Source of the DNA: Bauldia sp.
Lineage (GTDB): Bacteria > Pseudomonadota > Alphaproteobacteria > Rhizobiales > Kaistiaceae
Length of the DNA stretch: 64,000 nt
NCBI GenBank assembly: GCA_028284325.1
Contig: JANQRX010000004.1
Location: forward strand, 62,001-126,000
Reading direction: 5' to 3'
Position 1 is the first letter of the stretch. Each line of letters starts with the position of its first letter. The translations under genes and the position numbers were made by a program. The notes under the pieces were generated by a model, which saw nothing but the letters and a program-made list of their open reading frames with translations, was not told the origin of the DNA and did no database searches. Below are positions 38,334 through 46,702 of this stretch, one piece after another.

Positions 38334-39782
38334 GTGCAATTGACCACCCTTGGCGACGAAACGCGTCTCGCGGTCGCCAACATCGCCGATCGCGCGACCG
38401 GCATCGTCACGCCGACCGTGCGGCTCGGCGTCACCGGTCTGGCGCGCGCCGGCAAGACGGTGTTCATCGCCGCCCTCGTCCACAATCTCATTCACGGCGG
38501 GCGCCTGCCGCTGCTGCGCGCCTATGCGGGCGGGCGCCTGACCGGAGCGGAACTCGCCCCGCAACCCGACGACGCGGTGCCGCGCTTCGACTACGAGCGC
38601 CACGTCAGCGACCTCGCCGAACGCCGGGTATGGCCCGACTCGACGCGGCAGATCAGCGAACTTCGCCTGACCCTGCACTTCGAATCCGAATCCTATCTCG
38701 CCCGCACCATCGGCAGCGGCAGACTTCATCTGGATATCGTCGATTACCCGGGCGAGTGGCTGCTCGACCTGCCGCTGATGAATCTCGACTATGCGGCCTG
38801 GTCGCGCGAGGCCATCGCCCGCGCCCGTGATCCGCTGCATGCCGGCCACGCCCAGGCGTGGCTCGAGCGCGCGGAAGCCGTCGATCCCGACGCACCTGAA
38901 GACGAAACCATCGCCCGCGAATTGTCGGCGTTGTTCACGGCTTACCTCGCGGTCTGCCGTGCCGACGAACGGGCGCTGTCGACACAGCCACCCGGCCGGT
39001 TCCTGATGCCCGGCGATCTGGAGGGCTCGCCTGCCCTCACCTTCGCCCCGCTCATCCTGACGGACGACCGCGTGCGGCCGGGGTCGCTGGCAGCTATGAT
39101 GGCGCGCCGCTTCGACGCCTACAAGAAAGCGGTCGTGCGTCCCTTCTTTCGCGACCACTTCGCCCGGCTCGATCGCCAGATCGTGCTCGTCGACGTGCTG
39201 GCGGCGCTCAATGCCGGCGCGGCGGCCTTGGCCGACCTGGAGCGGTCAATGACGGAGATCCTGACCTCCTTCCGGGTCGGACGCACCAACTGGCTGACCG
39301 GGCTGGTGACCCGTCGGGTCGACCGGCTGCTCTTCGCCGCGACCAAGGCCGACCATCTGCACCATCGCGACCACGATCGTCTCGAGGCGATTCTGGCACG
39401 GCTGGTGAGCCGGGCCCGCGAACGCGCCCAGTTCGCGGGCGCGACCGTCGACGCGCTGGCGATCGCCTCGGTCCGCGCCACCCGCGAGGCCTCGGTCACG
39501 CAGGCCGGCGAAACCCTGCCGACGATCATCGGCACGCCCCTGCCCGGCGAAACGCTCAACGGAAAGAGCTTCGACGGCGAGACGGAATTCGCCTTGTTCC
39601 CCGGTGACTTGCCGCGCGATCCGGAATCGGTCTTTGAACCGGACGCGGCGCCGGTCGATGTGCGCTTTGCACAGTTTCGGCCGCCGCCGCTGCTGACCAC
39701 GGCGGAAGGCGCCACCCTTTCGCTTCCCCACATCCGCCTCGACCGCGCGATGGAGTTCCTGCTCGGGGACAAACTTGCATGA
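38334..39782 (+). CDS. YcjX-like P-loop NTPase
   Basis: A 482-aa protein of the YcjX/DUF463 family of GTPase-like stress proteins. The Walker A motif GLARAGKT lies near residues 36-43 (VRLGVTGLARAGKTVF), a DYPGEWLLDLPL switch-like segment near 137-148, and an AATKADH base-recognition motif near 338. The start is GTG 38334. Its function is unknown; in other proteobacteria it pairs with YcjF, as here (10-nt gap). The pair may act at the membrane because YcjF is a membrane protein. Confidence 0.88.
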   Translation: MQLTTLGDETRLAVANIADRATGIVTPTVRLGVTGLARAGKTVFIAALVHNLIHGGRLPLLRAYAGGRLTGAELAPQPDDAVPRFDYERHVSDLAERRVWPDSTRQISELRLTLHFESESYLARTIGSGRLHLDIVDYPGEWLLDLPLMNLDYAAWSREAIARARDPLHAGHAQAWLERAEAVDPDAPEDETIARELSALFTAYLAVCRADERALSTQPPGRFLMPGDLEGSPALTFAPLILTDDRVRPGSLAAMMARRFDAYKKAVVRPFFRDHFARLDRQIVLVDVLAALNAGAAALADLERSMTEILTSFRVGRTNWLTGLVTRRVDRLLFAATKADHLHHRDHDRLEAILARLVSRARERAQFAGATVDALAIASVRATREASVTQAGETLPTIIGTPLPGETLNGKSFDGETEFALFPGDLPRDPESVFEPDAAPVDVRFAQFRPPPLLTTAEGATLSLPHIRLDRAMEFLLGDKLA

Positions 39783-39792
39783 CACGGCTTCC

Positions 39793-40815
39793 ATGACCCA
39801 GCGATCCCCCACCGCCTTCGACCTCGACCGCGTCCGCTACGAGCCGGAGGAGCTCTATCCGGACGAGGCGCCGGAGCCGGCACCCGTGATGCAGCGTCAG
39901 CGCCGCCGCCCGTGGCTTGCGGTGCTGCTGGCCGCCCTCGGCCTCCTGGTGTCGCTCGCCATCGGACTTGCCGTCGACAACCTCGTGCGCACCCTGCTCG
40001 CGCGCTACGAATGGCTCGGTTGGGTCGCCCTGGTGCTGGCCGGGCTCGCCGGGCTTGCCGTCGTGGCGATCGCCGTCAACGAGCTGCGCAGCCTCATGCG
40101 TCTGCGCCGTATCGACCGCCTGCGGGCACGCGCCGACGACGCGGCAGCGGCCGACGACGCCGAAGCCGCGCGGGCCGTGACCGCCGACCTGATGTCGCTC
40201 TACCGCGGACGTCCCGACACCGCACGCGGTCGCGGCGAACTCGAGCGCCACCGGCGCGAGATCATCGACGGCAGCGATCTCATCGGCCTGGCCGAAACCT
40301 CTCTGCTCGCACCGCTCGATGCCGCTGCCCGAGCGCTGGTGGTCAACGCCGCCCGGCGGGTCGCCGTGGTCACCGCGGTCTCGCCCCGTGCCCTCATCGA
40401 TCTCGCCTTCGTGGCCGTCGAGATCATGCGCCTGATCGGCGCCATGGCGACGCTCTACGGCGGTCGTCCCGGCACGCTGGGCTTCCTGCGTCTCGCCCGC
40501 GCGACCCTCGCCCATCTCGCCGTCACCGGCAGCCTGGCGGCCGGCGATTCGATCGTCCAGCAGGTTCTCGGCCACGGCCTTGCGGCCCGGCTGTCGGCCC
40601 GCCTCGGCGAAGGCGTGGTCAACGGCCTTCTGACCGCGCGCATCGGCATCGCCGCCGCCGAGGTCTGCCGGCCGCTCAGCTACCGCGAGGGCAAGCCGCC
40701 GCGCCTGGCCGACGTGATGACGGTTCTGCGGCCGCTCGGCCGCAGCCCGGAACCGGCGGCCGCCAATGACAGCGCCGGGACCGCCGCGGGCAAGACCGTT
40801 CCGGACAACGGTTGA
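39793..40815 (+). CDS. YcjF/TIGR01620-like membrane protein (DUF697)
   Basis: A 340-aa inner-membrane protein. A charged, acidic N terminus (FDLDRVRYEPEELYPDE) precedes two membrane helices at about residues 42-65 and 75-97, then a cytosolic part and a DUF697-like domain with further hydrophobic segments (residues about 175-270). It follows ycjX after 10 nt, the conserved partner arrangement. The frame opens with TTG 39775, but ATG 39793 lies after the ycjX stop and is chosen. Function unknown. Confidence 0.85.
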   Translation: MTQRSPTAFDLDRVRYEPEELYPDEAPEPAPVMQRQRRRPWLAVLLAALGLLVSLAIGLAVDNLVRTLLARYEWLGWVALVLAGLAGLAVVAIAVNELRSLMRLRRIDRLRARADDAAAADDAEAARAVTADLMSLYRGRPDTARGRGELERHRREIIDGSDLIGLAETSLLAPLDAAARALVVNAARRVAVVTAVSPRALIDLAFVAVEIMRLIGAMATLYGGRPGTLGFLRLARATLAHLAVTGSLAAGDSIVQQVLGHGLAARLSARLGEGVVNGLLTARIGIAAAEVCRPLSYREGKPPRLADVMTVLRPLGRSPEPAAANDSAGTAAGKTVPDNG

Positions 40816-40929
40816 CTCGCGGCCGGAGGCGGCCAATGTAGCGGCCGCTTTTTGAGGCGCTGCCGGGCTCCTGCCGCGACACGCCGTCCGGCCCCATCGC
40901 TCCGGGGCATCGGAGAGAACCGCGCGCCT

Positions 40930-43215
40930 ATGCCGTCACTCGGATTTGGCCTCGAACGTATTGCCTGGCTGGCGCTGCGCCGTCCCGTCATCGCCGGCGC
41001 GCTGACGCTTCTGCTTCTCGGCCTGGCGCTCTTCGGCGCAACGCAACTGCGCTTCGACGAAGGCATGCGCAACGTGTTCGCGAGCGAGTCGGAGGTCTAC
41101 ACCGCCTACGTCGACGCCACCCGACGCTTCGTCGATCCCGAGAACGAACTGCTGCTTCTCGTCGAAGGCGAGGCGATCGCGGAACCGGCGACGTTCCGGC
41201 GGCTGCAGGATCTGCACTTCGAGCTGCAACTGACCGAAGGCGTCGGCTCGGTCTTCTCGCTCTTCTCGCTGCGGGAAGCGCCCAACGCCGACGGCGACGC
41301 CCCGCCGGTCGTCAACAGCACCGACGCCGGCCTGACGCCGGACCTGCTGCAGGCCGTGCGCGACCATCCGCTGCTCGGCGCCAAGCTCGTCGACGCCCAC
41401 GGCGAGACCCTGATGATGGTCGTGACGCCGGACCGGCCGCTCCTGCCGATCCGCGATATCCGCACGCTGAAGGAGGCGATCGAGGGTGCGGCCACGAGCG
41501 CTCTCGCCGACGCCCCGCTGACGATCACAACTACCGGCTTTCCGGTGATCCGTACGACCATTCTCGACATCCTGCGCCGCGACCAGATCGTCCTCAACGC
41601 CGCCGGCGCCACGCTCGGCTTCCTCATGAGCCTGCTGGTCTTCCGTTCGGTGACCGCAGCCTTCCTGACGTCGATGCCGGCGATCTTCGCCGGGTTCAGC
41701 GTCATCGGCATCATGGGGTTCCTGGGCCTCCCGATTACGGTGATGACCAACATCGTCCCGGCGGTGGTGATGATCCTCGGCTACGCCGACGGCATGCATC
41801 TCTCCTTCGCCTTCCGCAAGGCGCGCGACGAGGGCGCATCGGTCCACGACGCGGAGATGTCGGCGCAACGCCAGGTCGGGGGCGCGTGCGTGCTGGCGGC
41901 GGTGACGACGTCGATCGCCTTCGCCGCCCTGGCCATCTCCGATGTCAGTCTTGTGAGCAGCTTCGGCCTGACCGGCGCGGTGGCCACGACCCTGGGCGCC
42001 ATCGCCGTCCTGGTGCTCCACGCCCTGCTCGCGCTCCTGATCGGCCGGTTCTGGAGCTCGTCGCCGTGGACGGCCCGCAACTTCCTGAACTGGCTCCGCC
42101 TTCCGAGCGGGGCGTTGGGTGAGTTCTCGGTGCGCTACGCGCGACCCGTGGCGCTGGCGGCCGTCCTGGTCGCGGTTACCGCCAGCGTGATGCACTACAG
42201 TGTGCCGCCGCAGCATTCGGTGCGCGAGCACCTGCCCCCGCGCGATCCGGCCAACGCCGCGCTGGGGCGCATCGACCGTGCCTTCGACGGCATCTTTCCG
42301 ATCCAGGTTGTGCTGCGCAACGACGGTCAGGACGCGCTGTCGCCGGAGGGGCTGGCGCGGGTCGGCGCCCTTCACGAAGCGGTCGAAGGCGTCGACCGGG
42401 TGACCGCACCGATTTCGCTCTGGAGCATTGTCCGCTGGTTCGGCGGCGCGGCGGACGAAGCCACGGCCGAACGCGTCCGCCTGCTGGTCGAACAGCTTCC
42501 ACAGCCGGCGCGCCAGCGCTTCATCAACACCGACGGCGACGCCATTATCACCGGCAACACCATCGAGACCTCCACGGCCGAGACGCGCCCGATCGTCGAC
42601 GCTGTGAACATGGCGGCACGCGCAGCCGTCGACGACGACGCGACGGTGACCGGCATGACCGTGATCACCGTGCTCGAAAGCGCGCGCACCATCGACGGGC
42701 TCAATCTCAGCCTGACGCTGTCGGTCATCGCCAATCTTTTCGTGATCGCCTTCGCCTTCCGCGACTGGCGCATCGGCGTCCTGTCGTTCCTGCCCAATAT
42801 CATCCCGATCATGGCCGTGGGCGCCGTGCTGTTCATCGCCGGCCGCGGCATGCAGTTCACCGGGGTGATCGCGCTGACCGTCGCCTTCGGGATCGCCGTC
42901 GACGACACGGTCCACTTCCTGAACCGCTATCGCCTCATCCCCAAGGAGGACGGCGACGCGGCGCAGCGGCTTGTCGCCGCCGCCCGCCATGTGGGGCCGG
43001 CGCTGTTCGCCACCACGCTCGTCATCATCACCGGCATGGCCTCGACCTTGACCAGCGGCTTGCCGACCATCGCGCTCTTCGGCCAGATCGCCGCCGGCGC
43101 GCTGGCCGTCGCCCTGATCGGCGACCTGTTGTTCCTGCCGGCCCTGATGTTGACATTCGGCCGGCGCATCTTCGCCGAACCGGCCTCCCTGCCAACAACG
43201 GATACGCCATCGTGA
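40930..43215 (+). CDS. MMPL/RND-family transporter
   Basis: A 761-aa membrane protein with two MMPL halves and about 12 helices. Each half has a large periplasmic loop (residues about 40-215 and 415-590) and a cluster of helices with signatures such as TNIVPAVVMILGYADGMHLSF and the equivalent VAFGIAVDDTVHFLNRYR, which carry the proton-relay Asp residues. Members export or move lipids, hopanoids or other hydrophobic compounds. The substrate is not evident. ATG 40930 is preferred over the frame start 40852. The stop overlaps the next gene (GTGA). Confidence 0.9.
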   Translation: MPSLGFGLERIAWLALRRPVIAGALTLLLLGLALFGATQLRFDEGMRNVFASESEVYTAYVDATRRFVDPENELLLLVEGEAIAEPATFRRLQDLHFELQLTEGVGSVFSLFSLREAPNADGDAPPVVNSTDAGLTPDLLQAVRDHPLLGAKLVDAHGETLMMVVTPDRPLLPIRDIRTLKEAIEGAATSALADAPLTITTTGFPVIRTTILDILRRDQIVLNAAGATLGFLMSLLVFRSVTAAFLTSMPAIFAGFSVIGIMGFLGLPITVMTNIVPAVVMILGYADGMHLSFAFRKARDEGASVHDAEMSAQRQVGGACVLAAVTTSIAFAALAISDVSLVSSFGLTGAVATTLGAIAVLVLHALLALLIGRFWSSSPWTARNFLNWLRLPSGALGEFSVRYARPVALAAVLVAVTASVMHYSVPPQHSVREHLPPRDPANAALGRIDRAFDGIFPIQVVLRNDGQDALSPEGLARVGALHEAVEGVDRVTAPISLWSIVRWFGGAADEATAERVRLLVEQLPQPARQRFINTDGDAIITGNTIETSTAETRPIVDAVNMAARAAVDDDATVTGMTVITVLESARTIDGLNLSLTLSVIANLFVIAFAFRDWRIGVLSFLPNIIPIMAVGAVLFIAGRGMQFTGVIALTVAFGIAVDDTVHFLNRYRLIPKEDGDAAQRLVAAARHVGPALFATTLVIITGMASTLTSGLPTIALFGQIAAGALAVALIGDLLFLPALMLTFGRRIFAEPASLPTTDTPS

Positions 43216-43718
43216 TCCTCCGCCTCGCCGCCCTGATCGCCGCGCTCGCCCTCACGCCCGCCTTCGCCGCCGACGATCCCCTGCTCGCCCGCCTGGCCGG
43301 CGACTGGGTCGGCAACGGCACCGTCCGCACGTCGGTCACCGCCGAACCCGAGCGGGTGTTCTGCCGGATCACCAGTCGCCTGGTCGACGACGGCACCGCG
43401 CTCCAGCAGACCGGTCGCTGCGGCCTCGCGACGAGCACCGGATCCGTCGACGGCAAGATCACGGCACGCGGCGGCGGCCGCTACGACGGCACGCTGCAGA
43501 GCCTGGCCTCGCAAGGCCCGACGACACTCAGTGGCCGCGCGCGGGGATCATCGCTGGTACTGCGCTCCGAATTCACCGACGCCCGCACCGGTGAATCCGC
43601 GGTGGCTATCACCACCCTCGCCCCGACCTCCGACGGCGGCTACCGGCTGACGTCGCGCCGCGAGACCGGCGGCGGCGAGGGCTACGGCGAAACCGACATC
43701 CTGTTCAGGTCGCGCTAG
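43212..43718 (+). CDS. Small secreted protein coupled to the MMPL transporter
   Basis: A 168-aa protein with a signal peptide (residues 1-20, ending TPAFAA) and a mature part that looks like a small beta-barrel: LAGDWVGNGTVRTS, RVFCRITSRLVDDG, LQQTGRCGLATSTGSVDGKI and repeated short strands. Two Cys (FCR and GRCG) could pair. I cannot assign a family; a lipocalin-like or lipid-binding fold would suit an MMPL transporter partner, but that is inference. GTG 43212 overlaps the transporter stop by 4 nt, which implies coupled translation. Confidence 0.75.
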   Translation: MILRLAALIAALALTPAFAADDPLLARLAGDWVGNGTVRTSVTAEPERVFCRITSRLVDDGTALQQTGRCGLATSTGSVDGKITARGGGRYDGTLQSLASQGPTTLSGRARGSSLVLRSEFTDARTGESAVAITTLAPTSDGGYRLTSRRETGGGEGYGETDILFRSR

Positions 43719-43728
43719 GCGAGCGCCG

Positions 43729-44076
43729 GTGTCGGATCGCTTCGCCGCCACGCTTGAGGCTTTCGACCGCGTCGTCGCCGGCCACGACGACATCACCCGC
43801 AAGGGCAAGGCGACGCCGTACACGGCGATGAACGGCAACATGTTCGCGTTCGTCACCGCCGACGGGGCGTTGTGCGTGCGCCTCTCCGACGCCGACCGGG
43901 AGGCGTTCAACGCCGAACACGACGGCGAACCGGTCCTGCAATACGGTCGGGTGATGCGCGGCTACGTGGCCGTGCCGGACGCCCTGGCGGCTGACGAGAA
44001 GGCGCTCGCCGAACTCTACGGCCGCGCCGTCGATCACGCGCGCACGCTCAAGCCGAAGCCGACGCGGCGAAAGTAG
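43729..44076 (+). CDS. TfoX N-terminal-domain-like protein
   Basis: A 115-aa cytosolic protein. The GNMFAFVTADGALCVRLSDADREAF segment (residues 36-60) and the VMRGYVAVPDALAADEKALAELYGRA tail follow the pattern of TfoX/Sxy N-terminal domain proteins. Free-standing domains of this kind are common and uncharacterised; a link to competence should not be assumed. The C terminus is Lys/Arg-rich. The start is GTG 43729, 10 nt after the secreted protein gene. It ends 5 bp from the convergent ferredoxin reductase gene. Confidence 0.65.
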   Translation: MSDRFAATLEAFDRVVAGHDDITRKGKATPYTAMNGNMFAFVTADGALCVRLSDADREAFNAEHDGEPVLQYGRVMRGYVAVPDALAADEKALAELYGRAVDHARTLKPKPTRRK

Positions 44077-44081
44077 TCCGG

Positions 44082-45182
<1,101 letters not shown>

Positions 45183-45254
45183 TCAAGGTCGCCAGTTGAA
45201 GCAACATTGTGCCGCACCCCGCGCCGCGCGGAGCAAATGATACCGATGCGGGGC

Positions 45255-45575
45255 CTATCCCTGCCGTTCGGGCACCGTCACGGTCAGGCCGTCGAGATCG
45301 TCGCTCACCCGGATCTGGCACGACAGCCGCGACGTCGGCCGCACGTCGAAGGCGAAGTCCAGCATGTCCTCTTCCATCGGCTCGGGCTCGCCGACCACCG
45401 GCATGAACGCCTCGTCGACATACACGTGGCAGGTGGCGCAGGCACAGGCCCCGCCACACTCGGCTTCGATGCCCGGCACCCCCTCGCGGATGGCATTCTC
45501 CATGACCGTGGTGCCGTTCTCGGCATCGACGTCGTAACGCTGGCCGCTGGCGTCGACATAGGTGATCTTGGCCAT
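45255..45575 (-). CDS. [2Fe-2S] ferredoxin, adrenodoxin/ISC type
   Basis: A 106-aa vertebrate-type ferredoxin. The cluster ligands are visible as [16 protein letters not shown] (C-x5-C-x2-C) near residues 40-50 and a fourth Cys in [12 protein letters not shown] near 86. Such ferredoxins feed electrons to cytochromes P450, oxygenases or iron-sulfur assembly. The reductase gene follows 114 nt downstream on the same strand, suggesting a ready-made electron-transfer pair. No purine-strand-rich Shine-Dalgarno is obvious upstream of the ATG on the minus strand. Confidence 0.95.
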   Translation of the reverse strand: MAKITYVDASGQRYDVDAENGTTVMENAIREGVPGIEAECGGACACATCHVYVDEAFMPVVGEPEPMEEDMLDFAFDVRPTSRLSCQIRVSDDLDGLTVTVPERQG

Positions 45576-45685
45576 AAAGGAGGATCCGTGGGCGTGGCGA
45601 ATTGTGGCGCGCCTCTATAGGCGAATTGGCGGTGACCTGCCAGTGCGCATGTCGCCCCGTGGCGGCGGCTCGCGCAAACCGTTTC

Positions 45686-46027
45686 TCAATCGGCGAGATG
45701 ATCGGCAACGAACGCCCGCACGCGGTCGCATGCCTGGCCGAGACGGTCGAGATCGTGCGTCCCGATCCGCCCCGTGGCGTGGACCCGCGCGCCGAGTTCG
45801 GCCAGCTCCACCGCCCCCACGGCGCGTGCCGTGCCGACCAGACGATGGAGCGCGTCGAGCGCCCCTTTGTCCGGCTCCGAGCGAATCCGCGCGAGGTCGT
45901 CGGGCATCTGGTCGCGCGCCATCGTCATCAGCGTGCGGGCAAGCTCCCGGTCACCGCCGGTCATCTCGTCCAGACGCGCAAGGTCGACGGCCATCGTCCC
46001 GGTGGCCGATTCAGCGCTTTTGTTCAT
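45686..46027 (-). CDS. Hpt-domain phosphotransfer protein
   Basis: A 113-aa, all-helical, single-domain protein. The phosphorylatable His lies in DALHRLVGTARAVGA near residues 59-73, matching the Hpt consensus H-x-[LR]-x-G-[ST]-A-x-x-[LIV]-G. It would carry phosphoryl groups between receivers of a hybrid kinase and a response regulator. It differs from ChpT, which is larger and kinase-like. About 50 nt upstream lies a TTAA-N7-TTAAC CtrA-type site. The partner kinase is unknown; cckA in this window has its own receiver. Confidence 0.85.
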   Translation of the reverse strand: MNKSAESATGTMAVDLARLDEMTGGDRELARTLMTMARDQMPDDLARIRSEPDKGALDALHRLVGTARAVGAVELAELGARVHATGRIGTHDLDRLGQACDRVRAFVADHLAD

Positions 46028-46076
46028 GGTTTGTCCGGCCCCGCCGCCGCCTGGCGCTGCGACCGCGCCGGCTTTC

Positions 46077-46092
46077 TTAAAAAATGGTTAAC
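46077..46092 (-). promoter_or_regulatory. Candidate CtrA-binding site upstream of the Hpt gene
   Basis: TTAA at 46077-46080 and TTAAC at 46088-46092 are separated by exactly 7 nt (AAAATGG), the full CtrA consensus TTAA-N7-TTAAC. The site lies in the 94-bp gap between the Hpt start (46027) and the upstream gene stop (46122). It is an AT-rich island in very GC-rich DNA. Confidence 0.6.
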
Positions 46093-46121
46093 GGCCCGGT
46101 CGGGAGCAGTCCCGATCCGGC

Positions 46122-46436
46122 TCACGACGCCCCGGTCGACGCCGCGCCGAGCACGGCGTAGCCGGCCGGCGTCAGCTTGCAGACCCGCCAGTCCGGCTTC
46201 AGCGGATTGGCGAACCACGGCGTGGCCCAGCCCTTGTCGATGCAGGATTCGACCGTTTTCCGGTCGATTTCGCGGCCCGTCGGGTCGAACAGCGGCAGCT
46301 TCCCACCCGGCTGTTCAAGCCCCAGCGACAGGTAGCGGCGCTGGGCCACGGTGGGGCGCAACGCCGGACGTCGGGCCGGCGCGCGGCGCGTCGGAACGAC
46401 CGCCGCTTCGGCAACTGCGGGCACGCGTTTGACCAT
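46122..46436 (-). CDS. Small hypothetical protein with winged-helix-like C-terminal part
   Basis: A 104-aa protein. The first 30 residues are Arg/Pro/Ala-rich; the rest contains RRYLSLGLEQPGGKLPLFDPTGREID and ends with DWRVCKLTPAGYAVLG, a pattern like the second helix and wing of small winged-helix proteins. I do not recognise a named family and its role is unknown. Residues KTVESCIDKGWATPWF lie between. It is transcribed toward the Hpt gene with 94 nt between them, and is divergent from the giant repeat protein gene with a 266-bp gap. Confidence 0.6.
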   Translation of the reverse strand: MVKRVPAVAEAAVVPTRRAPARRPALRPTVAQRRYLSLGLEQPGGKLPLFDPTGREIDRKTVESCIDKGWATPWFANPLKPDWRVCKLTPAGYAVLGAASTGAS

Positions 46437-46702
46437 GAGTTCTCACCCTGTTCCTGAGCCCGGACGCTTGCGGCGCGTTTTCTTGTTCCGATGCCATCAA
46501 TGTGCCATTAGGATGCCCTAGCGGCAAGGATATGGAGGCCCTCCCGACCGGTGGTTTTCCGGTCGGAGCGCGGCTTGCACGCCGGGGCGCGGCTCGTTCG
46601 ATCCCTATCATCGAATCGCTTCCCTCGCGTTAACGCGCTCTTGCCGGCAACGGCGCGGTGACAGCGGCCGACATGTGTTGAGAGTACGGACGCGAGGCGG
46701 AC

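Noticed and set aside
40936..42990. A 684-codon antisense frame across the MMPL transporter
   Set aside because: Composition is typical of a shadow (Arg, Asp, Gly, His-rich) and it lies wholly inside a clearly recognised transporter gene.
45583..45613. AGGAGG followed by GTG on the plus strand upstream of the Hpt region
   Set aside because: The reading frame after the GTG stops within about ten codons, and the region belongs to the leader of the minus-strand ferredoxin gene.
46626..46636. GTTAAC upstream of the giant protein as a CtrA site
   Set aside because: Only one half-site; there is no second TTAA at 7-nt spacing.
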